This document shows, piece by piece, positions 55,091-64,000 of a stretch of 64,000 nt of DNA. This DNA comes from Osedax frankpressi (lineage: Eukaryota > Annelida > Polychaeta > Sabellida > Siboglinidae). The stretch lies in the NCBI GenBank assembly GCA_964035775.1, contig OZ038313.1:18827492-18891491 (forward strand), given 5' to 3'. The first letter of the stretch is position 1, and every line of letters starts with the position of its first letter. The translations under genes and the position numbers were made by a program. The notes below the pieces were generated by a model, which worked only from the letters and a program-made list of their open reading frames with translations, did no database searches and was not told where the DNA came from.

Positions 55091-55144
55091 CACTCACTCA
55101 CTTACTCACTCACTCACTCACTCAGTTACTTACTCACTCACTTA
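55091..55144 (+). repeat. Degenerate ACTC microsatellite
   Basis: About 54 bp of ACTC repeats with fixed interruptions (ACTTACTC, CAGTTACTTACTC). It is present in every unit that spans this point, with four-base steps in length (units 26 and 28 longer, unit 9 shorter). Units 1 and 3 lack the first interruption. Confidence 0.9.
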
Positions 55145-55166
55145 ATCAATTACTAATTAGTTATGA

Positions 55167-55184
55167 GAGTTAGCTAGCTAACTC
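55167..55184 (+). repeat. 18-bp perfect palindrome
   Basis: GAGTTAGCTAGCTAACTC is its own reverse complement. It lies about 22 bp after the ACTC tract in all units. Units 6-10 have arms extended to 26 bp. Confidence 0.92.
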
Positions 55185-55234
55185 AAATTTACTAATTTAG
55201 AATAAACAATAATAAGGCTAATAATGTTAATTAC

Positions 55235-55253
55235 GTATATATCAAATATATAC
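55235..55253 (+). repeat. Hairpin, 8-bp arms and 3-base loop
   Basis: GTATATATCAAATATATAC has arms GTATATAT and ATATATAC around CAA. It is conserved in all units examined. Confidence 0.8.
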
Positions 55254-55254
55254 A

Positions 55255-55275
55255 TTATCTTCCTAATAAAGATAA
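55255..55275 (+). repeat. Hairpin, 7-bp arms
   Basis: TTATCTT and AAGATAA flank a 7-base loop, 1 bp after the preceding hairpin. Unit 9 has a change in the second arm (AAGACAA). Confidence 0.7.
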
Positions 55276-55348
55276 CAACATCCAGTATGAATGACTCAAT
55301 ACACGATAGATACAATAATATTTATTAGATAGAATTAACAGACGAAGT

Positions 55349-55409
55349 GTTTACAATTGAAAAAATAAGATAGTTATCTTATAAGATACTAATAATGTTT
55401 ACAATTGAA
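55349..55409 (+). repeat. Two GTTTACAATTGAA words 48 bp apart
   Basis: They start at 55349 and 55397 and flank the perfect palindrome TATCTTATAAGATA (55375-55388). Both words are removed by the 72-bp deletion in units 11 and 51. Confidence 0.75.
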
Positions 55410-55509
55410 TACATAATAACGTTATAGTAGTGTTTACAAGTGCATAAATAATATTGTTATCTTAAGGGGTTACATATATGTTACGTTATGGGTTTACACA
55501 TAGCTTTTA

Positions 55510-56539
55510 CAGCTTTTTACGAAGAATTAAGCTTCGTTTACGCTGAAAAAGACGCTAAGCTATCACTTTGAACATAAAGTAAACACGCTTACATTTAAAT
55601 AAATATTTTACAAAGGGTATATTTCAACTTTGATTGGCAGATATCAACAAAGAAAATAATCTGTCAATCAATAATAGGTTAACAATAAGGTAAACTACAA
55701 TTTACACGTACACGTGTTGAAGATTGAATAAATTTATTATTAACCAGCAATCTCAAAATACACTAAGTTCTTATTTTGAGTTGTCTGTATAATCTCTGTT
55801 GTATAATAAGGATAATAATATATTGATATATAGATGGATGATAAACACAAATATAATATAATTATGATATACCAAAATTACAAATTTAAATTGATAAATA
55901 TATTGTTATTTTATTTATCCATGAAATTATTAAAATTTTAATTTTTTAAATCATAACAAAAAATATTTTTCTTTAAACATTTATAAAATATCAGATTCAT
56001 AGCTCTTATATATTTCGTATGAAAAATAAATCACGAATATAGAATGACAAATATTCCAGAAATAAACAAACACATTTACATCAATCATCAGTGTTGCCTA
56101 AATGGTTATATTATATCACTCACTCACTTACTCACTCACTCACTCACTCACTCAGTTACTTACTCACTCACTTAATCAATTACTAATTAGTTATGAGAGT
56201 TAGCTAGCTAACTCAAATTTACTAATTTAGAATAAACAATAATAAGGCTAATAATGTTAATTAAGTATATATCAAATATATACATTATCTTCCTAATAAA
56301 GATAACAACATCCAGTATGAATGACTCAATACACGATAGATACAATCATATTGATTAGATAGAATTAACAGACGAAGTGTTTACAATTGAAAATATAAGA
56401 TAGTTATCTTATAAGATACTAATAATGTTTACAATTGAATACATAATAACGTTATATTAGTGTTTACAAGTGCATAAATAATATTGTTATCTTAAGGGGT
56501 TACATATATGTTACGTTAAGGGGTTACACATAGCTTTTA
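55510..56539 (+). repeat. Satellite unit 47 (short, 1,030 bp)
   Basis: 33-bp deletion and extra ACTC of the unit 26/35 family, but with ACACGTACACG. The tail carries TTGAAAATATAAG like unit 28. An isolated outlier of the four-unit family. Confidence 0.95.
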
Positions 56540-57595
56540 CAGCTTTTTACGAAGAATTAAGCTGCGTTTACGCTGAAAAAGATCGCATTTTAAAATGCGT
56601 TTACACAGAAAAAGACGATAAGCTATCACTTTAAACATAAAGTAAACACTCTTACATTTAAATAAATATTTTACAAAGGGTATATTTCAACTTTGATTGG
56701 CAGATATCAACAAAGAAAATAATCTGTCAATCAATAATAGGTTACCAATAAGGTAAACTACAATTTACACGTACACGTGTTGAAGATTGAGTAAATTTAT
56801 TATTAACCAGCAATCTCAAAATACACCGAGTTCTTATTTTGAGTTGTCTGTATAATCTCTGTTGTATAATAAGGATAATAATATATTGATATATAGATGG
56901 ATGATAAACACAAATATAATATAATTATGATATACCAAAATTACAAATTTAAATTGATAAATATATTGTTATTTTATTTATCCATGAAATTATTAAAATT
57001 TTAATTTTTTAAATCATAACAAAAAATATTTTTATTTAAACATTTATAAAATATCAGATTCATAGCTCTTATATATTTCGTATGAAAAATAAATCACGAA
57101 TATAGAATGACAATTATTCCAGAAATAAACAAACACATTTACATCAATCATCAGTGTTGCCTAAATGGTTATATTATATCACTCACTCACTTACTCACTC
57201 ACTCACTCACTCAGTTACTTACTCACTCACTTAATCAATTAATAATTAGTTATGAGAGTTAGCTAGCTAACTCAAATTTACTAATTTAGAATAAACAATA
57301 AGGCTAATAATATTAATTACGTATATATCAAATATATACATTATCTTCCTAATAAAGATAACAACATCCAGTATGAATGACTCAATACACGATAGATACA
57401 ATAATATTTATTAGATAGAATTAACAAACGAAGTGTTTACAATTGAAAAAATAAGATATTTATCTTATAAGATACTAATAATGTTTACAATTGAATACAT
57501 AATAACGTTATAGTAGTGTTTACAAGTGCATAAATAATATTGTTATCTTAAGGGGTTACATATATGTTACGTTAAGGGTTTACATATAGCTTTTA
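56540..57595 (+). repeat. Satellite unit 48 (short, 1,056 bp)
   Basis: Three bases missing in AAACAATAAGGC; also AACAAACGAAG and AGATATTTATC. All are shared with unit 52. Private CGCATTTTAAAATG and CTTTAAACATAAAG. Confidence 0.95.
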
Positions 57596-58593
57596 CAGCT
57601 TTTTACGAAGAATTAAGCTTCGTTTACGCTGAAAAAGATCGAAATTTAAAATGCGTTTACACAGAAAAAGACGATAAGCTATCACTTTGAACATAAAGAT
57701 ATCAACAAAGAAAATAATCTGCCAATCAATAATAGGTTACCAATAAGGTAAACTACAATTTACACGTACACGTGTTGAAGATTGAGTAAATTTATTATTA
57801 ACCAGCAATCTCAAAATACACCAAGTTCTTATTTTGAGTTGTCTGTATAATCTCTGTTGTATAATAAGGATAATAATATATTGATATAGAGATGGATGAT
57901 AAACACAAATATAATATAATTATGATATACCAAAATTACAAATTTAAATTGATAAATATATTGTTATTTTATTTATCCACGAAATTATTAAAATTTTAAT
58001 TTTTTAAATCATAACAAAAAATATTTTTATTTAAACATTTATAAAATATCAGATTCATAGCTCTTATATAGTTCGTATGAAAAATAAATCACGAATATAG
58101 AATGACAAATATTCCAGAAATAAACAAACACATTTACATCAATCATCAGTGTTGCCTAAATGGTTATATTATATCACTCACTCACTTACTAACTCACTCA
58201 CTCACTCAGTTACTTACTCACTCACTTAATCAATTACTAATTAGTTATGAGAGTTAGCTAGCTAACTCAAATTTACTAATTTAGAATAAACAATAATAAG
58301 GCTAATAATGTTAATTAAGTATATATCAAATATATACATTATCTTCCTAATAAAGATAACAACATCCAGTATGAATGACTCAATACACGATAGATACAAT
58401 CATATTGATTAGATAGAATTAACAGACGAGGTGTTTACAATTGAAAAAATAAGATAGTTATCTTATAAGATACTAATAATGTTTACAATTGAATACATAA
58501 TAACGTTATATTAGTGTTTACAAGTGCATTAATAATATTGTTATCTTAAGGGGTTACATATATGTTACGTTAAGGGGTTACACATAGCTTTTA
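57596..58593 (+). repeat. Satellite unit 49 (short, 998 bp)
   Basis: Shortest unit. It lacks 61 bp near 57699, where AACATAAAG joins directly to ATATCAAC; the ends of the missing piece share AG. The tail has CTTACTAACTC, CAGACGAGG and TGCATTAATAAT, as in units 50 and 53. Confidence 0.95.
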
Positions 58594-59652
58594 CAGCTTT
58601 TTACGAAGAATTAAGCTGCGTTTACGCTGAAAAAGATCGCAATTTAAAATGCTTTTACATAGAAAAAGACGATAAGCTATCACTTTGAACATAAAGTAAA
58701 CACGCTTACATTTAAATAAATATTTTACAAAGGGTCTATTTCAACTTTGATTGGCAGATATCAACAAAGAAAATAATCTGTCAATCAATAATAGGTTACC
58801 AATAATGTAAACTACAATTTACACGTACACGTGTTGAAGATTGAGTAAATTTATTATTAACCAGCAATCTCAAAATACACCAAGTTCTTATTTTGAGTTG
58901 TCTGTATAATCTCTGTTGTATAATAAGGATAATAATATATTGATATATAGATGGATGATAAACACAAATATAATATAATTATGATATACCAAAATTACAA
59001 ATTTAAATTGATAAATATATTGTTATTTTATTTATCCACGAAATTATTAAAATTTTAATTTTTTAAATCATAACAAAAAATATTTTTATTTAAACATTTA
59101 TAAAATATCAGATTCATAGCTCTTATATAGTTCGTATGAAAAATAAATCACGAATATAGAATGACAAATATTCCAGAAATAAACAAACACATTTACATCA
59201 ATCATCAGTGTTGCCTAAATGGTTATATTATATCACTCACTCACTTACTAACTCACTCACTCACTCAGTTACTTACTCACTCACTTAATCAATTACTAAT
59301 TAGTTATGAGAGTTAGCTAGCTAACTCAAATTTACTAATTTAGAATAAACAATAATAAGGCTAATAATGTTAATTAAGTATATATCAAATATATACATTA
59401 TCTTCCTAATAAAGATAACAACATCCAGTATGAATGACTCAATACACGATAGATACAATCATATTGATTAGATAGAATTAACAGACGAGGTGTTTACAAT
59501 TGAAAAAATAAGATAGTTATCTTATAAGATACTAATAATGTTTACAATTGAATACATAATAACGTTATATTAGTGTTTACAAGTGCATTAATAATATTGT
59601 TATCTTAAGGGGTTACATATATGTTACGTTAAGGGGTTACACATAGCTTTTA
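58594..59652 (+). repeat. Satellite unit 50 (short, 1,059 bp)
   Basis: Its tail repeats that of unit 49 at 1,059 bp (ATATAGTTCG, CTTACTAACTC, TGCATTAATAAT). GGGTCTATTTC and CCAATAATGTAAAC are shared with units 51 and 52. Confidence 0.95.
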
Positions 59653-59959
59653 CAGCTTTTTACGAAGAATTAAGCTGCGTTTACGCTGAAAAAGATCGCA
59701 ATTTAAAATGCGTTTACATAGAAAAAGACGATAAGCTATCACTTTGAACATAAAGTAAACACGCTTACATTTAAATAAATATTTTACAAAGGGTCTATTT
59801 CGACTTTGATTGGCAGATATCAACAAAGAAAATAATCTGTCAATCAATAATAGGTTACCAATAATGTAAACTACAATTTACACGTACACGTGTTGAAGAT
59901 TGAGTAAAGTTATTATTAACCAGCAATCTCAAAATACACCAAGTTCTTATTTTGAGTTG

Positions 59960-61154
59960 TAGTACGCGAAGAAACTGAAATAGTTTAAATATTTTCCTAT
60001 TCAAATCTAAAAAATAGATAGAAAGGGAAGGAAACACTAAATAGATGTTTACATATATTTAATATGGAAAGTATGGAAAATATAGCACTCTACTAAAAAA
60101 AACCTAAATGCTGCTGATATTAATATCTATACAATAGTTATACCATGAAAAATATAATATTAATCTATATTATTAATTTTTTATTGCAAAGGAAAAATAA
60201 TAACATTATAAAAAATATGTTATGGTTTAAAATTTAAAAGAATCATAACTTTGATTTTTATAGGATATAGCATTTCAAGAATTTATAATATTATGTATTA
60301 ATATTTTTGAAAATATTTGTTTATATTTATATTCTAAATATTCTTTGATTTTCATGGAAAAGCGAATTTATTTGCTTTTCGATAACAAATAGTGGTCATT
60401 ATTTATGTACGAGTTAACATATTTCTAATTGGCGTTCGAATTTATCGAAATTATATTTTATGATTTCGTCGTTATGATTACATCAAGTTAACGGTTATTT
60501 ATACATAAAGTTAACGGTTACACATATAAACGAAATTATAAACAAAGTATCTAAATATTCGGTTTAAACATTTATTTTATAATTCTATAGATTATATTAG
60601 TATTGTTTGCAATTGTTGAATCCACAAGTATTATTAGATAAGTCACTGGCGATTTAATTTATGAACTATGATTGTAGTATTCTAATGAAATAATTACTTG
60701 TTCAGTTTTAGATATATATATATATATATACATATATATAACATACATGTTCTAATTGATCCATTTTCTTCTAGTAGGGATAATAAATATATACAAACGG
60801 TATACAGCTATATGATCTATAATAAGAAAGTTATGATAAATAAATAATCCAATACAATTTATACGTTTTTATCCTATTATTTCTTGTTTATATCGATTAT
60901 GTAACTATATATATATAGCTACATATATAGGTATGCACCTTATATGCTAATATTAATCTTAGAAATATCCAGTTAAAAAAACAAATGTATAACATGTCCA
61001 ACTTAATTAAGTGGTAATAACTCATGATTATCTAGATACGTCTTTATTTTAATATCGTAATTTTGAATATTATATTACAATAATATTATATTATTAAAAT
61101 ATATTTAGTATTTTATTGAATTAATACAAATAGTTACTATTTTTTCAACCTTCC

Positions 61155-61209
<55 letters not shown>

Positions 61210-61299
61210 AAACTGACATATGATTCATACATTTCACTTACTTTCATTGCCATATATGATATATAGTAATACAATCAAGTTAACATAACGAACGATCCG
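59960..61299 (+). repeat. Long-unit-specific segment in unit 51 (1,340 bp)
   Basis: It begins AGTACGCGAAG. It shares ATATCCAGTTAAAAAAAC and TTTCATTGCC with unit 11. No open frame of note and no terminal repeats. Confidence 0.9.
61158..61207 (+). repeat. (AT)n run, unit 51
   Basis: About 50 bp of uninterrupted AT repeat, intermediate among the six alleles (22 to 66 bp). Confidence 0.9.
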
Positions 61300-61970
61300 A
61301 TCTCTGTTGTATAATAAGGATAATAATATATTGATATATAGATGGATGATAAACACAAATATAATATAATTATGATATACCAAAATTACAAATTTAAATT
61401 GATAAATATATTGTTATTTTATTTATCCATGAAATTATTAAAATTTTAATTTTTTAAATCATAACAAAAAATATTTTTATTTAAAAATTTATAAAATATC
61501 AGATTCATAGCTCTTATATATTTCGTATGAAAAATAAATCACGAATATAGTATGACAAATATTCCAGAAATAAACAAACACATTTACATCAATCATCAGT
61601 GTTGCCTAAATGGTTATATTATATCACTCACTCACTTACTCACTCACTCACTCACTCAGTTACTTACTCACTCACTTAATCAATTAATAATTAGTTATGA
61701 GAGTTAGCTAGCTAACTCAAATTAACTAATTTAGAAAAAACAATAATAAGGCTAATAATGTTAATTACGTATATATCAAATATATACATTATCTTCTTAA
61801 TAAAGATAACAACATCCAGTATGAATGACTCAATACACGATAGATACAAGCATATTGATTAGATAGAATTAACAGACGAAGTGTATATTAGTGTTTACAA
61901 GTGCATAAATAATATTGTTATCTTAAGGGGTTACATATATGTTACGTTAAGGGTTTACACATAGCTTTTA

Positions 61971-63026
61971 CAGCTTTTTACGAAGAATTAAGCTGCGTTT
62001 ACGCTGAAAAAGATCGTAATTTAAAATGCGTTTATATAGAAAAAGACGATAAGCTATCACTTTGAACATAAAGTAAACACGCTTACATTTAAATAAATAT
62101 TTTACAAAGGGTCTATTTCAACTTTGATTGGCAGATATCAACAAAGAAAATAATCTGTCAATCAATAATAGGTTACCAATAATGTAAACTACAATTTACA
62201 CGTACACGTGTTGAAGATTGAGTAAATTTATTATTAACCAGCAATCTCAAAATACACCAAGTTCTTATTTTGAGTTGTCTGTATAATCTCTGTTGTATAA
62301 TAAAGATAATAATATATTGATATATAGATGGATGATAAACACAAATATAATATAATTATGATATACCAAAATTACAAATTTAAATTGATAAATATATTGT
62401 TATTTTATTTATCCATGAAATTATTAAAATTTTAATTTTTTAAATCATAACAAAAAATATTTTTATTTAAACATTTATAAAATATCAGATTCATAGCTCT
62501 TATATATTTCGTATGAAAAATAAATCACGAATATAGAATGACAATTATTCCAGAAATAAACAAACACATTTACATCAATCATCAGTGTTGCCTAAATGGT
62601 TATATTATATCACTCACTCACTTACTCACTCACTAACTCACTCAGTTACTTACTCACTCACTTAATCAATTAATAATTAGTTATGAGAGTTAGCTAGCTA
62701 ACTCAAATTTACTAATTTAGAATAAACAATAAGGCTAATAATGTTAATTACGTATATATCAAATATATACATTATCTTCCTAATAAAGATAACAACATCC
62801 AGTATGAATGACTCAATACACGATAGATACAATAATATTTATTAGATAGAATTAACAAACGAAGTGTTTACAATTGAAAAAATAAGATATTTATCTTATA
62901 AGATACTAATAATGTTTACAATTGAATACATAATAACGTTATAGTAGTGTTTACAAGTGCATAAATAATATTGTTATCTTAAGGGGTTACATATATGTTA
63001 CGTTAAGGGTTTACACATAGCTTTTA
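61971..63026 (+). repeat. Satellite unit 52 (short, 1,056 bp)
   Basis: Head like units 50 and 51 (GGGTCTATTTC, CCAATAATGTAAAC). Tail like unit 48, with the three-base loss and AACAAACGAAG. Confidence 0.95.
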
Positions 63027-64000
63027 CAGCTTTTTACGAAGAATTAAGCTTCGTTTACGCTGAAAAAGATCGCAATTTAAAATGCGTTTACACAGAAAAA
63101 GACGATAAGCTATCACTTTGAACATAAAGTAAACACGCTTACATTTAAATAAATATTTTACAAAGGGTATATTTCAACTTTGATTGGCAGATATCAACAA
63201 AGAAAATAATCTGTCAATCAATAATAGGTTACCAATAAGGTAAACTACAATTTACACGTACACGTGTTGAAGATTGAGTAAATTTATTATTAACCAGCAA
63301 TCTCAAAATACACCAAGTTTTTATTTTGAGTTGTCTGTATAATCTCTGTTGTATAATAAGGATAATAATATATTGATATATAGATGGATGATAAACACAA
63401 ATATAATATAATTATGATATACCAAAATTACAAATTTAAATTGATAAATATATTGTTATTTTATTTATCCACGAAATTATTAAAATTTTAATTTTTTAAA
63501 TCATAACAAAAAATATTTTTATTTAAACATTTATAAAATATCAGATTCATAGCTCTTATATATTTCGTATGAAAAATAAATCACGAATATAGAATGACAA
63601 ATATTCCAGAAATAAACAAACACATTTACATCAATCATCAGTGTTGCCTAAATGGTTATATTATATCACTCACTCACTTACTAACTCACTCACTCACTCA
63701 GTTACTTACTCACTCACTTAATCAATTACTAATTAGTTATGAGAGTTAGCTAGCTAACTCAAATTTACTAATTTAGAATAAACAATAATAAGGCTAATAA
63801 TGTTAATTAAGTATATATCAAATATATACATTATCTTCCTAATAAAGATAACAACATCCAGTATGAATGACTCAATACACGATAGATACAATCATATTGA
63901 TTAGATAGAATTAACAGACGAGGTGTTTACAATTGAAAAAATAAGATAATTATCTTATAAGATACTAATAATGTTTACAATTGAATACATAATAACGTTA
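63027..64000 (+). repeat. Satellite unit 53 (short, cut by the window end)
   Basis: 974 bp are visible. The tail is of unit 49/50 type (CTTACTAACTC, CAGACGAGG). The array clearly continues beyond the window. Confidence 0.95.

Larger units (their letters stand above)
54451..55509 (+). repeat. Satellite unit 46 (short, 1,059 bp), reference for landmarks
   Basis: An ordinary full-length short unit, used here to place the internal landmarks. In order they are: two 33-bp-spaced direct repeats, a CACGTG word, the CTGTATA junction, an AT palindrome, the ACTC tract, the 18-bp palindrome, two small hairpins, and two GTTTACAATTGAA words 48 bp apart around a palindrome. It ends with TTATGGGTTTAC instead of the second TTAAGGGGTTAC. 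Confidence 0.95.
59653..61970 (+). repeat. Satellite unit 51 (long, 2,318 bp)
   Basis: The only long unit outside the first island. Its head belongs to the local family (GGGTCTATTTC, CCAATAATGTAAAC). Its long-specific segment and tail resemble unit 11, including the 72-bp deletion near 61880. Confidence 0.95.
1..64000 (+). repeat. AT-rich tandem satellite array, 53 head-to-tail units
   Basis: The same roughly 1,059-bp sequence recurs from the first base to the last, always in the same orientation, with no unique sequence between copies. There are 46 complete short units, six long units carrying an extra 1.3 kb, and one unit cut by the window end. Stop codons are dense in all frames. The few open frames of about 60 codons are repeated with the unit, start at non-ATG codons, and cross the unit/insert boundary or lie inside the unit. 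No interruption by a transposon, tRNA, rRNA or single-copy gene was seen. Kilobase-scale monomers with higher-order structure are known from centromeric and pericentromeric DNA of many eukaryotes; that assignment here is an inference. Confidence 0.97.

Noticed and set aside
59650-59847. 65-codon open frame on the minus strand in unit 51
   Set aside because: It starts at TTG, lies inside the ordinary satellite unit, and the same stretch in other units is closed or differs. No recognisable domain.
1-64000. CRISPR array
   Set aside because: Repeats are about 1 kb, contiguous, without unique spacers and without associated genes.
1-64000. Ribosomal DNA intergenic spacer or organelle control region
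   Set aside because: No rRNA, tRNA or organelle gene in 64 kb, and the higher-order organisation is that of a nuclear satellite. A concatemer of an AT-rich organelle element is not formally excluded.

Overview
The whole 64-kb window is one head-to-tail tandem array of an AT-rich satellite. I see no gene, RNA gene or recognisable transposon in it. Using the recurring word CAGCTTTTTACGAAG as an arbitrary start, I count 53 units, all in the same orientation; the last is cut by the window end. A typical unit is 1,059 bp and, by eye, about four-fifths A+T. Such an array fits centromeric, pericentromeric or other heterochromatic DNA of a eukaryote. The sequence alone does not identify the organism; an AT-rich invertebrate, protist or fungus are all possible.

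There are two unit types. The short type (about 1.0-1.06 kb, 47 units including the cut one) has the 7-bp stretch CTGTATA at one internal point. The long type (about 2.3-2.4 kb, six units) has a 1.3-kb segment at the same point. Long units sit in two islands: 5874-18740 (five of six units, with one short unit among them) and 59653-61970 (one unit). Every unit carries a degenerate ACTC microsatellite of about 55 bp, an 18-26 bp perfect palindrome, several smaller hairpins, and twin TTAAGGGGTTAC boxes.

Layout: 1-5873 holds short units, one of them (unit 2) with an internal triplication of 349 bp. 5874-18740 is the main long-unit island, including a 2.37-kb tandem duplication. 18741-28258 holds short units with three-unit and one-unit periodicities. 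28259-31397 is a displaced copy of a block from near the window start. 31398-50470 is a highly homogenised zone dominated by a four-unit, 4,168-bp higher-order repeat. 50471-59652 is more mixed. 59653-61970 is the second long-unit island, and short units follow to the end.

Indel markers (33-bp, 10-bp and single-base) let the recent history be read. 23759-38427 (14,669 bp) and 38428-47849 (9,422 bp) are adjacent copies of the same region. They differ by 5,247 bp, made of a 2.5-kb block matching 2978-5765 and a 2.73-kb direct duplication. 42136-46303 and 46304-50471 are near-identical neighbours. Several breakpoints fall at short direct repeats such as TTTACA and GAAAAAGA. The window therefore records unequal exchange, slippage and perhaps conversion in a satellite. 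I found no new gene-based system.
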